A DNA stretch of 64,000 nt from Desulfovibrio sp. (GCF_009712225.1 NZ_WASP01000017.1:112410-176409); one strand, 5' to 3'. Counted from the stretch's first letter, positions 1-9,702 are shown. Program-made: numbers and translations. Notes: a model not told the origin generated them from the letters alone.

Positions 1-1977
1 GATTCCTTTACAAAAAACGATCTGGATATGGCGCTCGGATCCTTTCCTGCCAGTGCCCTGCACGCTTGCAAAAATTATCGCCTTACCGCACCGCTGGCCC
101 GCGCCAATCTAAACATATTTTCCAAACCAGATGCCACTCTGACCCAGCTGTCAACATTTGTGCTGGCTGTTCCAGCCACGTTACACAAGGGCTCCACCTA
201 TGCCTCCAATATGTTTCCCTATGCCACCATTCGCCTGTTGCCTAATGAAGAAGCGTGCCTGACCGTTGCAAGCCGACGTGAGGTAGATGCCATACTTGGC
301 AGCTCCATGGTGGTCAACAATCTCACCAATTCACCGCGCTTCAGCGAATTCAACCCGGTTACAGGCTATACGGATATTGAAGAAGCCCGCCTGGCCATGC
401 GGCCAGATATGCCGGAAGTGCTGCAGGGGATTCTCAACAACCTGCTGCTGACCATTGACGAAAAAAACAGAACACAAATCATTTCGAGCAACATTGCGGC
501 GGCAACCACGCCCCCCACGCTGGCCGATATTGTTTATGAACACCGCTCGCTGCTCATCGTCATAGCCGAACTGTTGATTTTTGTCTCGGCCCTGGTGGCC
601 TACGCCCTGTATCTGCGCCGCAAGAGCATATATAATCAGATTGCCAGCGACCAACGCCTTGCCCACATTGCCGACAATATCAACGGCGGCGTCATCAGCA
701 TTTCGTCCCAGCCTCCCTTGCGCATTCTGGATGCCAACAACGGATTCTGGCAGCTGCTGGGATATGATGCCGACAAGCCCCAGACAAGCAACTTTATCGA
801 ACTGCTGCACGCCGAAGACACCAAAAAACTTTTGGACACGATTGCCGAACCCCACGAAGGCCCCAGAACAACCACCCTGGAGCTTCGCCTGAGGCACAAA
901 ACCGGCATATGGCTGCCCCTGCTGCTGCGCGGCACGTTTTCTGAGAACACGGCAGTCAGCGCTTCCATCGACTGCGTTGTGGTGGACATCACCGAGCAGA
1001 AGCGCATGCAGGAAGAACTGGAGCAGGAAAAGGAACGCTATCGCATTCTGCTTGAGCAGTCGCAGGACATCTTTTTTGACGTGGACACGGAAAAACGCCA
1101 GTTCCGCTGTTCTCCCAATTTTCTGCTCAAATTCGGCCGGGAGGCTACACCCCTTTTCAACGAAAAGGGCCGCCCAAACAACCGACAGATCGTGCACCCG
1201 GAAGACCTGCCCGCTCTCAATGAACTCCGGCGACGCATACGTAGCGGCAAACCCACGGCATTTGCCGTCATGCGCATTCCCACGGCCGAGGGACGATATA
1301 TCTGGTGCCGCGTGCAGGCCACGCGCATCAGCAAGCCAGATACCCCTCTGCGGCTTGTAGGCAAGATCGTGGACATTGACGAAGAAGTGCGCAGACGCGC
1401 AGAACTTGAGCGCCGCACCCAGCGCGATAACCTCACCGACCTGCTTAACAAGACGGCCTTTCGCGAAAAGATATGCGCCGCCATGCCCGTCAGGCCGCAA
1501 GGCGAAAAGACGGATGCCCTGCTGTTCCTCGACCTTGATAACTTCAAGCTCATCAACGATACCTTCGGGCATGTCAAAGGCGATGCGGCCCTGCTGACGG
1601 CCAGCGATGTGCTCAAGCGTGTATTCCGTAATGCCGATGCCGTCGGCCGTTTTGGCGGCGACGAATTCTGCGTGTTTGTGCGCGACATAACGCGCGAGGC
1701 ACTGGAAGAGAGGGCCGAAGCCCTGCTCGCCGGTCTGCACACCTTTGTGGAGCAGGACGGCCAGCGCGTGGAAATTACTACCAGCATTGGCATCTACCTG
1801 TTTGACGGCACGGAAGCCTCATACGACTTGGCACTGCACCGGGCAGACAATGCGCAGTACCATGCCAAACAGGCGGGCAAAAACTGCTACCGGTTTTATG
1901 ACGAAGTTCCCGACCCCTGGATGAGCGAAATGGACGATGACGGCTCCAATCTCGCCAACGAGGAATCATCGCGCTAG
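1..1977 (+). CDS. Diguanylate cyclase with periplasmic SBP, PAS and GGDEF domains (5'-truncated)
   Basis: The frame is open from base 1, so the true start lies outside the window; 658 residues are visible. The first ~180 residues resemble the second lobe of a family 3 periplasmic solute-binding domain. A hydrophobic helix at ~183-204 follows, then two PAS-like domains (~220-340 and ~350-475) and a C-terminal GGDEF domain. The active-site GGDEF is at 552-556, and an inhibitory-site RNAD lies exactly five residues before it, so product feedback is expected. Family knowledge predicts an inner-membrane enzyme that makes cyclic di-GMP from two GTP in response to a periplasmic ligand. No EAL domain is seen. 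The ligand is unknown. A strong terminator follows at 2145-2177. Confidence 0.9.
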   Translation, partial: DSFTKNDLDMALGSFPASALHACKNYRLTAPLARANLNIFSKPDATLTQLSTFVLAVPATLHKGSTYASNMFPYATIRLLPNEEACLTVASRREVDAILGSSMVVNNLTNSPRFSEFNPVTGYTDIEEARLAMRPDMPEVLQGILNNLLLTIDEKNRTQIISSNIAAATTPPTLADIVYEHRSLLIVIAELLIFVSALVAYALYLRRKSIYNQIASDQRLAHIADNINGGVISISSQPPLRILDANNGFWQLLGYDADKPQTSNFIELLHAEDTKKLLDTIAEPHEGPRTTTLELRLRHKTGIWLPLLLRGTFSENTAVSASIDCVVVDITEQKRMQEELEQEKERYRILLEQSQDIFFDVDTEKRQFRCSPNFLLKFGREATPLFNEKGRPNNRQIVHPEDLPALNELRRRIRSGKPTAFAVMRIPTAEGRYIWCRVQATRISKPDTPLRLVGKIVDIDEEVRRRAELERRTQRDNLTDLLNKTAFREKICAAMPVRPQGEKTDALLFLDLDNFKLINDTFGHVKGDAALLTASDVLKRVFRNADAVGRFGGDEFCVFVRDITREALEERAEALLAGLHTFVEQDGQRVEITTSIGIYLFDGTEASYDLALHRADNAQYHAKQAGKNCYRFYDEVPDPWMSEMDDDGSNLANEESSR

Positions 1978-2328
1978 CAGCCGTTTTTATCCTGTGGCGC
2001 ATCACTGGGTCGCGGCTGTCATGCACAGCAGCAGACACGTGACCAGCGGTGGTTGCCCAACGGATCTTCAAACCCTGGGCAACGCACAACCCTGTTGGCA
2101 AACGACGACGGTCGGATAGGACATTTCAAGTAATTCTGCATGCAAAAAGGGCTTCCCGCCACGTGGGAAGCCCTTTTATTTGCGCCTCAAAATTCGGCGC
2201 GCGGGGTTGAAGGAAGTCTGCAACACCGGCCCTTCATGCCTGGGCTATTGCCGCCCGGCAAACCGGCCAGAAAAATTCGTCCGCCGCCCGCTCTGTCCTG
2301 TATTACGCCATACCCTGCAGGGTGCTGG
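1978..2328. other. Intergenic region between convergent genes
   Basis: This 351-base gap lies between the partial GGDEF gene and a minus-strand gene. It holds the hairpin at 2145-2177. Otherwise I see no RNA gene, repeat or credible ORF; open frames here lack a ribosome-binding site. Confidence 0.5.
2145..2177. terminator. Bidirectional intrinsic terminator
   Basis: A perfect 13-bp stem (2145-2157 with 2165-2177) has a 7-base loop. It carries an A-tract on the left arm and a T-tract on the right arm, so it can terminate both convergent genes. Confidence 0.9.
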
Positions 2329-2820
2329 CTACTTCCACAGGCTGCTGTATTTGGCGGCAATGCCGTCGGTACGTTCCACCAGCTTGTCCACCAGGCCATC
2401 CACGTCTTCCACGTTCACCGTGCCAAAATCGCGGGCCAGCAGGTAACCAAGATAGCCACGGCCCTGCTTGAACACCCAGCACACCGAATACACCGAGCCC
2501 ACAGCGGGGCGCCCGGCAAATTCAGGCTGTGTGCTGACCATCACATAAAGCTTGGGAATGTCTTTTTCTTCGTCGTCGTTGAGGGTAAACAGGCTGCTCT
2601 GGTTAAAACGCTCCTTCAGCCGTGTGCCAAGGCGCGCGCCAATGCTGTCTGTGCCTTCCAGCGAAACACTGACCGTGGTCACACGGTCAACGGTCTTTTC
2701 GGGCTTGTCCTGCACCGGCTTTGCGGCCTGCGGAGTGGCGGCCTGCGTGGTTGCGGCAAAGGTTGCGCCCGTAAGCGCCAAAACGCATATCAGTGTAAAC
2801 ACGCTAATAAATTTTTTCAT
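2329..2820 (-). CDS. Secreted protein of unknown function, 163 aa
   Basis: An N-terminal signal peptide is visible (MKK, hydrophobic core, small residues near 20-23), followed by an Ala/Gln/Pro-rich linker and a compact ~110-residue domain. There is no lipobox. The middle part (VSVSLEGTDSIGARLGTRLKE) looks like the start of a TolB-N/FlgO-type fold that appears in other exported proteins of this window, but the similarity is only an impression. The start at 2820 is the first Met and opens directly into the signal peptide. It is monocistronic, with the terminator 2145-2177 downstream. No function is assigned. Confidence 0.75.
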   Translation of the reverse strand: MKKFISVFTLICVLALTGATFAATTQAATPQAAKPVQDKPEKTVDRVTTVSVSLEGTDSIGARLGTRLKERFNQSSLFTLNDDEEKDIPKLYVMVSTQPEFAGRPAVGSVYSVCWVFKQGRGYLGYLLARDFGTVNVEDVDGLVDKLVERTDGIAAKYSSLWK

Positions 2821-3070
2821 GCCCTTCCCTCAATTCCAGAATATGTCCGCCTGTTGCTGTTCTGACTGTCGCCAGAACCACGCCAGCGGGAAACTGCTTT
2901 TTCTTGACCCTGATTCATTCTATATAATCTTTAGAAAAAGGTGAAGTGGGTATTTGCACGTTCACAAAGAGGCAAAGGCATGTATACTCGTCGCCCCGCC
3001 GCTGGCAGAAAAATTCCGGCCCCCTTTGCCTGCGACCAATCCGGGCCTTAAACAGCTCAAAGGATTTGCC

Positions 3071-3514
3071 ATGAAACACCTTTTGTTACTGCTGGCCTTT
3101 GGGGCCGGCTGCTGCCTGCCCGTGCAGGCGGGCATCAATACACTGCTGCGCCGTTTTCTGGGCGAGCCAATGCAGGCCGCCCTTGTTTCATTTGCCGTGG
3201 GCACGCTGGCCCTGTGGCTGTACAGCCTTGCCTCGCGCCACACCTGGCCCCCGCTTTCGCAGCTTTCGGCTGTGCCCTGGTGGATGTGGACCGGCGGCGT
3301 GCTGGGCGCGATCTTTGTGAGCTGCACCATTTTTCTCGCCCCGCGTTTGGGCGCAGCAACCATGACAGCGGTCATGCTTTCAGGCCAACTGGTGGCCTCT
3401 GTGCTGCTTGACCATTTTGCCCTTGTGGGCTTTCCCGAGCACCCCGTTTCGCCCATGCGGCTGGTGGGCATAGGCCTGCTGTTTGCGGGCGCGTGGCTTG
3501 TGCGGGTATTCTAG
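3071..3514 (+). CDS. Small DMT-family membrane protein (YdcZ/DUF606-like)
   Basis: This 147-residue, very hydrophobic protein has about five membrane segments. It resembles a single DMT-superfamily half (YdcZ/DUF606 type): an N-terminal helix with [19 protein letters not shown] in the middle and a terminal [13 protein letters not shown] helix. Such proteins usually act as pairs or dimers; the substrate is not established. The ATG at 3071 was chosen over an upstream in-frame start because AAAGGA lies just before it and the hydrophobic segment begins immediately. asnS starts 88 bases downstream. Confidence 0.75.
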   Translation: MKHLLLLLAFGAGCCLPVQAGINTLLRRFLGEPMQAALVSFAVGTLALWLYSLASRHTWPPLSQLSAVPWWMWTGGVLGAIFVSCTIFLAPRLGAATMTAVMLSGQLVASVLLDHFALVGFPEHPVSPMRLVGIGLLFAGAWLVRVF

Positions 3515-3602
3515 CAAGAGCATTACCGCGCCGCGGCATCTTGAGAAGTGCCGCAGTAAGGGCTACACTCTCCGCAAATTGTCGCTTTACAAGGAACACG
3601 CC

Positions 3603-4967
3603 ATGCAAAGAACCCTTATAATCGAAGCTCTTGCCGCAGCCGCGACGCAACCCTCCATTACCATTTGCGGCTGGATACGCACCCGCCGCGACGCCAAGGA
3701 ATTTTCCTTTGTGGAGATCAACGACGGCTCGTGCCTCGGCAACATGCAGTGCATCGTGGACGCGGACACAACTGCCCACCAGCAACTTGCCGACGCCGCC
3801 ACCGGCGCTGCAGTCAGCGTTACCGGCGAGCTTGTGGCCTCTCCCGGCAAGGGCCAGCAGTGGGAAATCCGTGCGCAGAGCGTTACGGTATTCGGCCTTG
3901 CCGATCCTGAAACCTTCCCCCTGCAGAAAAAGCGTCATTCCGATGAATTTTTGCGCACCATCGCCCACCTGCGGTCGCGCACCAACAAATACGGCGCAGC
4001 CTTCCGCATCCGTTCCGAAGCCGGGCAGGCCGTGCACCAGTTCTTTCAGGGCCGCCGCTTTTCGTGGGTACACACGCCGGTGCTCACCGGGGCAGACTGC
4101 GAGGGCGCTGGCGAAATGTTCCGCGTAACCAGCCTCGAGCCCGGCAACAAGGACGTGGCCGCCGACTTTTTTGGCCGCCAGTGCAACCTGACGGTTTCTG
4201 GCCAGCTTGAGGCCGAAGCCCTGGCCATGGGCCTTGGTCGCGTGTACACCTTTGGCCCCACCTTCCGCGCCGAAAATTCCAACACGCCGCGCCACGCCGC
4301 TGAATTCTGGATGATCGAACCGGAAATGGCCTTTGCCGACCTGCAGGACCTCATGGAACTGGGCGAAAGCCTCACCCGCCACGTGATCGAGCACTCCCTT
4401 TGCCACTGCGAAGCCGACCTCAAGCTTTTTGACAGCTTTGTGGACAAGGGCCTTGTTGACCGCCTCAAGGCCATGGTGGCCGAACCCTTTGCCCGGGTTT
4501 CCTACACCGAGGCCGTTGAAATACTGCAAAAGTGCGGCAAGGAATTTGCCTTCCCCGTTTCTTTTGGCACAGACCTGCAAACCGAGCACGAGCGCTACCT
4601 GGCCGAAGAGCACTTTAAAAAGCCCGTGGCCGTGTACGACTACCCCAAGGAAATCAAGGCGTTCTACATGCGCCAGAACGAAGACGGCAAAACCGTTGCC
4701 GCCATGGACATGCTTGTTCCGCGTATCGGCGAACTCATTGGCGGCTCGCAACGCGAGGAGCGCATGGACCGCCTGACCGCCCGCATTCAGGAGCTGGGCC
4801 AGAACCCCGAAGATTACTGGTGGTACATGGACCTGCGCCGCTTTGGCACTGCCCCCCACGCGGGCTTTGGCCTTGGGTTTGAGCGCCTGCTCATGATGCT
4901 GACCGGCATCACCAATATCCGAGACGTCATCCCCTTCCCGCGTACGCCCGGCAACCTCGAATTCTAG
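3603..4967 (+). CDS. asnS: Asparaginyl-tRNA synthetase
   Basis: This class IIb aminoacyl-tRNA synthetase charges tRNA-Asn with asparagine. The 454-residue product has an N-terminal OB fold for the anticodon ([14 protein letters not shown] near 20-35). The class II core follows, with motif 2 containing [15 protein letters not shown] and motif 3 [10 protein letters not shown] near the C terminus. The ending [11 protein letters not shown] is typical of AsnS and separates it from AspS. The ATG at 3603 follows AAGGA; a longer in-frame extension adds nothing family-like. A hairpin terminator lies 27 bases after the stop. Confidence 0.97.
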   Translation: MQRTLIIEALAAAATQPSITICGWIRTRRDAKEFSFVEINDGSCLGNMQCIVDADTTAHQQLADAATGAAVSVTGELVASPGKGQQWEIRAQSVTVFGLADPETFPLQKKRHSDEFLRTIAHLRSRTNKYGAAFRIRSEAGQAVHQFFQGRRFSWVHTPVLTGADCEGAGEMFRVTSLEPGNKDVAADFFGRQCNLTVSGQLEAEALAMGLGRVYTFGPTFRAENSNTPRHAAEFWMIEPEMAFADLQDLMELGESLTRHVIEHSLCHCEADLKLFDSFVDKGLVDRLKAMVAEPFARVSYTEAVEILQKCGKEFAFPVSFGTDLQTEHERYLAEEHFKKPVAVYDYPKEIKAFYMRQNEDGKTVAAMDMLVPRIGELIGGSQREERMDRLTARIQELGQNPEDYWWYMDLRRFGTAPHAGFGLGFERLLMMLTGITNIRDVIPFPRTPGNLEF

Positions 4968-4993
4968 GCAGCCGCAACACCTTTGCGTAACCT

Positions 4994-5033
4994 GGCCAGC
5001 TCACCGCACCTGCGGCGGGCTGGCCGTTTTTTT
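4994..5033 (+). terminator. Intrinsic terminator after asnS
   Basis: GGCCAGC (4994-5000) pairs with GCTGGCC (5019-5025), and an inner CCGC/GCGG helix extends it. A run of T follows at 5027-5033. Confidence 0.85.
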
Positions 5034-5105
5034 ACAGTTGCGCGCAAAGCTCACGCAATTTCGGCAAAAAAGCCCCAATCAGCGCCCTTGCCGGGCTTCG
5101 CGCCC

Positions 5106-5134
5106 TTCACATTTGCGCTTTTGCCAGATATAGT
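5106..5134 (+). promoter_or_regulatory. Predicted sigma-70 promoter of asd
   Basis: A -35 box TTCACA (5106-5111) and a -10 box TATAGT (5129-5134) are separated by 17 bases; each matches the consensus at five of six positions. It lies 59 bases upstream of the asd start and after the asnS terminator. Confidence 0.6.
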
Positions 5135-5193
5135 ACGCGCTCACCTTTTTGGAGGCATAAGCCGCCGCCCATCGCCAAGGAGAGCGAAATACC

Positions 5194-6240
5194 ATGAGCA
5201 AGAAGCTGACTGTAGCCGTTGTAGGCGCCACAGGCGCCGTAGGCCGTGAAATGCTCAAGACCCTGCACGAAAGGGACTTTCCCGCCACCGAAATACGCGC
5301 TTTTGCGTCTGCCCGTTCTGCGGGCACCAAAGTGCCTTTTGGTGACAAAGAGCTTACCGTGCAAGAGCTTAAAGAAGATGTCTTTGAGGGCATTGATTTG
5401 GCCATTTTTTCCGCCGGCGGCAGCACTTCGCAAAAATTCGCCCCGCATGCGGCCCACGCAGGTTGCGTGGTGGTGGACAACTCTGCCGCATGGCGCATGG
5501 ACGACCGCTGCCCCCTGGTTGTGCCCGAGGTAAACGCCCACGCCCTTGAAGGGCACAAAGGCATCATTGCCAACCCCAACTGCTCCACCATCCAGATGCT
5601 GGTGGTGCTGAAGCCGCTGCACGACGCCGCCAAGATCAAGCGCGTTGTGGTTTCGACCTATCAGGCGGTTTCCGGTACCGGCCAAAAAGGTATTGAAGAG
5701 CTGGAACGTCAGGTGCGCGACCTGTTCAATGGCCGCGACCCCGAATGTAATACCTATCCCTACCGCATCGCCTTTAACGCGTTGCCGCATATCGATATCT
5801 TCCTTGAAAATGACTACACCAAGGAAGAAATGAAGATGGTTCACGAAACCGTCAAAATGCTTGAAGATCCTTCGGTCAAGGTTACGGCCACCTGTGTGCG
5901 CGTGCCGGTGTTTTACTGCCACGCCGAATCGGTCAACATCGAAACCGAAAAGAAAATCACCGCCAAGGAAGCCCGCGTCATGCTTTCGCAGGCTCCCGGT
6001 GTGCGTGTGGTCGACAACCCGCGTGAGCTCATGTACCCCATGCCCTCTTATTGCGTGGGCGAAGACGACACCTACGTGGGCCGCATCCGCGAGGACGAAA
6101 CCATCGAAAACGGCCTGAACATGTGGATCGTGGCCGACAACGTGCGCAAGGGCGCTGCCCTCAACGCCGTGCAGATCGGTGAAGAACTGATCAAGCGCGG
6201 CCTGCTGCGCGTGACCGACAAAAACGTCTTCCTGAAGTAA
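5194..6240 (+). CDS. asd: Aspartate-semialdehyde dehydrogenase
   Basis: This enzyme makes L-aspartate 4-semialdehyde from aspartyl phosphate with NADPH, the branch point for lysine/diaminopimelate, threonine and methionine. The 348-residue protein begins with a Rossmann fold (GATGAVG, 11-17). It carries the catalytic cysteine in NPNCST (Cys130) and the substrate-binding stretch after SGTGQKG. Length and motifs fit the bacterial family. The ATG follows a strong AAGGAGAG and a near-consensus promoter. It heads a run of four same-strand genes; the next starts 70 bases later. Confidence 0.97.
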   Translation: MSKKLTVAVVGATGAVGREMLKTLHERDFPATEIRAFASARSAGTKVPFGDKELTVQELKEDVFEGIDLAIFSAGGSTSQKFAPHAAHAGCVVVDNSAAWRMDDRCPLVVPEVNAHALEGHKGIIANPNCSTIQMLVVLKPLHDAAKIKRVVVSTYQAVSGTGQKGIEELERQVRDLFNGRDPECNTYPYRIAFNALPHIDIFLENDYTKEEMKMVHETVKMLEDPSVKVTATCVRVPVFYCHAESVNIETEKKITAKEARVMLSQAPGVRVVDNPRELMYPMPSYCVGEDDTYVGRIREDETIENGLNMWIVADNVRKGAALNAVQIGEELIKRGLLRVTDKNVFLK

Positions 6241-6310
6241 TTGTATGTGGGCGCGCGGGTTTGCATAAAACCTGCGCGCCCCTGCGCTTCTATATCTGGA
6301 GGCTTTTGCA

Positions 6311-7261
6311 GTGAAAGCTGTGGACGCTGAAACATATCTCAAGGCCCTGCTAGCCGCGCCCCGTCCGGGGTCGGAGCAGGTTCTCGCCTTTTATGACCAC
6401 CGCGTGGGGCACATCTGCACCGATGCGCACCTTTTGCTGCTGCCCCTCGACGACCACATCTGTCACCGTGGCGACGGCCTGTTTGAAAGCATCTGTTTTC
6501 GTCAGCGCACAATTTTCGGGCTCGATGCCCACCTTGCCCGCCTGGTGGACGGCGCGGCGGCCCTTTCCATCACGCCGCCCTGCGACTGGCAGGACGTGCG
6601 CCAGCGCATTATAGACGTTGCCCTTGCCGCTGGAGTGGACAACGGCGACCTGCGCGTTTTTCTGAGCCGTGGCCCAGGCGGTTTTGGCATTTCGCCCGCC
6701 GAATGCCCGCAAGCCGGGCTGTACATTGTGGCGCTCAAGAAAACCCTGCCCACCGAAGCCCTGTACGCCAAAGGGTTTACGGCCTTTACCAGCTCCATCC
6801 CGCCCAAGCAGGAATATCTGGCCCGCATCAAGAACACCAACTACCTGCCCAATGTCTTCATGGCCATGGAAGCCCGCCAAAAGAGCATGGATGTGGCCGT
6901 AACCTTTGACGAAAACAACATCATGGGCGAGGCCGCCGTGGCCAATGTGGGCCTTGTGGACGGCCAGGGCCGCCTGCTATGCCCCGAAATCAGGCGCATT
7001 CTGCCCGGCACCACCCTGCTGGCAGCCATGGAAATTGCCGCCGAGCGCATGCCCGTGGTGCAGATGCCCATTCCCAAGGCGGCCATTGCCACGGCGCGCG
7101 AAATGCTGCTCTTCACCAGCTCCACCCTTTGCGTGGGCATTACCCATTTTGACGGCAAGCCCGTTGGACAGGGTGCGCAGGCTGGCAAACCCGGTCCCGT
7201 GGCTCTGTGGCTCAAGGATGTGCTTTTGGACTACATGCTGAAAAAAGGCGCTCATATCTGA
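6311..7261 (+). CDS. Class IV PLP aminotransferase (aminodeoxychorismate lyase / branched-chain aminotransferase-like)
   Basis: This 316-residue fold type IV PLP enzyme has the N-terminal HRGDGLFES motif, the lysine region ARIKNTNYLPN that should hold the Schiff-base lysine, and NNIMGEAAVANV with the conserved Glu. RGDG-type motifs occur in 4-amino-4-deoxychorismate lyases (PabC) and in D-amino-acid or branched-chain aminotransferases; sequence reading alone does not separate these. PabC would place it in folate synthesis. The GTG at 6311 is preceded by GGAGG with good spacing. Its TGA overlaps the ATG of the next gene by one base (TGATG), so the two are probably translationally coupled. Confidence 0.85.
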   Translation: MKAVDAETYLKALLAAPRPGSEQVLAFYDHRVGHICTDAHLLLLPLDDHICHRGDGLFESICFRQRTIFGLDAHLARLVDGAAALSITPPCDWQDVRQRIIDVALAAGVDNGDLRVFLSRGPGGFGISPAECPQAGLYIVALKKTLPTEALYAKGFTAFTSSIPPKQEYLARIKNTNYLPNVFMAMEARQKSMDVAVTFDENNIMGEAAVANVGLVDGQGRLLCPEIRRILPGTTLLAAMEIAAERMPVVQMPIPKAAIATAREMLLFTSSTLCVGITHFDGKPVGQGAQAGKPGPVALWLKDVLLDYMLKKGAHI

Positions 7262-8523
7262 TGCGCGTTCTGCTTATTGCGCTGCAACAAACCACAGAAG
7301 GTCCGCCCTCACCCACAGAACAGGCCCAGTGGACAGAAGCGGGCGCGCCCATGCGCACGGCCCGGCTGGAAGAAGACCACGCACTTGCCCTGGCCTCTGC
7401 CATGCGCGACGGCGGCAGGCTGGCCCCCATGCTTCTGTGCTCAAAAAATTCGCGCCTGCACCGCCGCGCTGCCGCCCTCAACCTGCCCACGCTTACCGCT
7501 GGCGGCCCTGTTGACTTTACACGTCTCTGGCTCTGGCAACGGCGACACAAACACCTTGTGGTGCAGACCTTTGGCGAGTGCAGCATGGCTGCAGGCCGCC
7601 GTGTGCTTGTCATGCGCCCGCCCCAGAGCACACTGCTGTGCCACGCCTTTTTGCTGCGCGCCCCGCATGCCGACGTAAGCTCGGGCAAGGGCATGCTGTC
7701 GGCCCACAAGATTCTGTGTGGCTCAAGCCATGTGCGTGAGCGCATCGCCAAGGCAGGCGGCTTTGGTCAGGATGATGCGCCCTGGCGCGGTCCCAGAAAT
7801 CGGCAGCTCCCCCTGTCGGGAGACGTGCTGGCCCATATTGCGCCGGGCATGAACCTTGAAGGGTACACGCCTGCGCCTCAATGGAGCGCAGAGGCCGCCG
7901 CACCCGACAGTGACCAGCACTTTATTTTCTGCATGGGCGACGCACTCACGCCGCGTTCGGGAGTGCACGTTGTCACCAGAGCCATGGCTGCCATGTGGCA
8001 GCGGCGCGACCTGCCCCGGTGGGAAGTACGTGCAGCCGGTGGCGGACCACGCTTTCAGGAAGTGCTTGAAGAGGCGGAATCTCTGGGCGTGCAGTCACGC
8101 CTGTGCCTGCTCAACGAGCAGCCGCTGCACCAGCTGCTGCAAAGCTGCCATGCATGGATAGCGCCCGGTTCAGCGCCGGACGAACTGCCCGAAACCCTCG
8201 GCGCAGGGTTGGCGGCCCATATGCCGGTGATCTGCGGGCAGGGCGACCTGCACCACCAGCGGCTTCTGGCCGCTCCGACAGCTGCCTGCATGTTTGAAGA
8301 AAACAATCCACAGTCGCTGGCAGAGGCCATGATCAACATCATGACTAGCGAAGACCTGCGCCGCAGCACCGTGCGGGAGGGTGACGCGCTGCGACCGGGA
8401 CTGGGACTTGATGCCTTTGCCGACGCGGTTTGTGCCCGACACGAAGCATGGTGCGGGGAACTGGGCTGGCTTGAAAAAAGCGCCCACCCACAAGGCACAA
8501 AACCAGCCACAGACCAGCAATAA
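7261..8523 (+). CDS. GT-B fold glycosyltransferase (family 4-like)
   Basis: The 420-residue protein looks like a glycosyltransferase of the two-Rossmann GT-B type. The C-terminal half has a nucleotide-sugar binding pattern (LNEQPLHQLLQSCHAWIAPG, then PDELPETLGAGLAAHMPVIC) with the Glu of the family 4 EX7E region. The N-terminal half is divergent. Family members transfer sugars to lipids or polysaccharides at the membrane. No O-antigen or capsule cluster surrounds it, so the acceptor is unknown. It overlaps the aminotransferase gene by one base and precedes the thiolase gene by 82 bases. Confidence 0.65.
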   Translation: MRVLLIALQQTTEGPPSPTEQAQWTEAGAPMRTARLEEDHALALASAMRDGGRLAPMLLCSKNSRLHRRAAALNLPTLTAGGPVDFTRLWLWQRRHKHLVVQTFGECSMAAGRRVLVMRPPQSTLLCHAFLLRAPHADVSSGKGMLSAHKILCGSSHVRERIAKAGGFGQDDAPWRGPRNRQLPLSGDVLAHIAPGMNLEGYTPAPQWSAEAAAPDSDQHFIFCMGDALTPRSGVHVVTRAMAAMWQRRDLPRWEVRAAGGGPRFQEVLEEAESLGVQSRLCLLNEQPLHQLLQSCHAWIAPGSAPDELPETLGAGLAAHMPVICGQGDLHHQRLLAAPTAACMFEENNPQSLAEAMINIMTSEDLRRSTVREGDALRPGLGLDAFADAVCARHEAWCGELGWLEKSAHPQGTKPATDQQ

Positions 8524-8605
8524 ACCGGCAAACACATGCGTGCCCCGCGCAGACAGCTGCCCGCTGCTAGCCAGGGGTAATACCGCAAACACATACAGGA
8601 ACCGT

Positions 8606-9514
8606 ATGAAATGTAAAATCTGCAAGGCAGAAGCCGTAGTGGCACTTCGCAGCCACAACGCCGCCTTTTGCCCCGACTGTTACAAGGACTTTTTTGCCCG
8701 CCAGGTTGAACGCGGCATCGAAGGCCAAAAGCTGTTCACCCGAGACGAGCGTGTTCTGGTGGCCCTTTCTGGCGGCAAGGATTCGCTGGCCCTTATGCTT
8801 GAGCTTTCGCGTCAGGGTTACAACGTTACCGGTCTGCATATCGATCTGGGTATTCCGGTTTCTTCCGCCGCCGCGCGTGGCGTGGTTGAGCGCTTTTGCA
8901 CCAAGCACGGCCTCAAGCTCATGATCAAGGAAATGGTCGCCGAGGGCCTGCCCATTCCGCTGGTCAAGGAGCGCCTGAACCGCCCCATCTGTTCTGCCTG
9001 CGGCAAGATCAAGCGCCACTTTTTCAACAAGGTTGCCCTGGATGAGGGATTTGACGCCCTTGCCACCGGTCACAATCTTGACGACGAAGTGGCCCGCCTT
9101 TTCAGCAATACCCTGCGCTGGGACACCTCGTATCTTTCCGATCAGGGCCCGCGCCTTGAAAGCGAGCACGGCTTTTCGCGCAAGGTCAAACCCCTGTGGC
9201 GGCTCTCTGAATTTGAAACCGCCAACTATGCCTTTCTGATGGGCATAGAAAACCACTACGCCCCCTGCCCATACAGCCCCGGTGCCAGCTTCACCACGCT
9301 CAAGGGGCTGATGCAGAATCTCGAATTCGCCATGCCTGGCCGCAAGCTCGATTTCTACCAGGGCTTTCTTGTACGAGGCCGGCCCGTTTTTGCCCGCCGC
9401 GAAGCCGAGGTGGGCGTGGAGCTGGCCCCCTGCACAGAGTGCGGCTATCCCACCTCTTCCGGCGACCGCTGCGGCGTATGCCGTATCCGTTCTGCTCTGG
9501 CCGATCAGGGCTAG
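8606..9514 (+). CDS. TtuA/Ncs6-type tRNA 2-thiolation enzyme
   Basis: This PP-loop ATPase of 302 residues is predicted to adenylate and thiolate a tRNA uridine. An N-terminal zinc finger (Cys3/6/22/25) is followed by the PP-loop SGGKDS at 55-60. CSAC at 129-132 plus Cys221 in PCPYSPG closely match the spacing of the three [4Fe-4S] ligands described for Thermus TtuA. A C-terminal CTECG...CGVC zinc finger closes the protein. That layout favours TtuA over TtcA, which lacks the two zinc fingers. The ATG at 8606, after ACAGGA, was chosen because the first zinc finger begins at residue 3; an upstream in-frame extension runs into the previous gene. Confidence 0.85.
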   Translation: MKCKICKAEAVVALRSHNAAFCPDCYKDFFARQVERGIEGQKLFTRDERVLVALSGGKDSLALMLELSRQGYNVTGLHIDLGIPVSSAAARGVVERFCTKHGLKLMIKEMVAEGLPIPLVKERLNRPICSACGKIKRHFFNKVALDEGFDALATGHNLDDEVARLFSNTLRWDTSYLSDQGPRLESEHGFSRKVKPLWRLSEFETANYAFLMGIENHYAPCPYSPGASFTTLKGLMQNLEFAMPGRKLDFYQGFLVRGRPVFARREAEVGVELAPCTECGYPTSSGDRCGVCRIRSALADQG

Positions 9515-9543
9515 ACCCACAACATAGCCATATTATTCTGTAT

Positions 9544-9574
9544 CCGGCAGCCTCAGGGCTGCCGGTTTTCTTTT
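9544..9574 (+). terminator. Intrinsic terminator after the thiolase gene
   Basis: A perfect 9-bp stem, CCGGCAGCC (9544-9552) with GGCTGCCGG (9557-9565), has a 4-base loop and is followed by a T-rich tail. Confidence 0.9.
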
Positions 9575-9609
9575 ACCCATACTGTGTACTGGCAAAAGCT
9601 CATTCCTGC

Positions 9610-9644
9610 TTGACTTTCGACCTTTCTGAAAATAAATTTCAATT
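9610..9644 (+). promoter_or_regulatory. feoB promoter with overlapping Fur-like box
   Basis: A -35 box TTGACT (9610-9615), a 17-base spacer and a -10 box TAAATT (9633-9638) lie 65 bases before feoB. TGAAAATAAATTTCA (9627-9641) covers the -10 and is one mismatch from the palindrome TGAAAAT-N-ATTTTCA, the form I recall as proposed for Fur sites in Desulfovibrio. Binding here would block RNA polymerase, so iron-starvation induction is inferred. Confidence 0.6.
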
Positions 9645-9702
9645 CCATTCATATTCCAGCCCACCGGCATGCACCGGCGCGGCACAGACAGGAGCGCAAA
9701 GC

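Noticed and set aside
331..1740. 469-codon minus-strand frame opposite the first GGDEF gene
   Set aside because: No ribosome-binding site, no recognisable domain, and the opposite strand encodes a clear SBP-PAS-GGDEF protein.
3372..4859. 495-codon minus-strand frame opposite asnS
   Set aside because: It mirrors asnS codons; composition is that of an antisense shadow.
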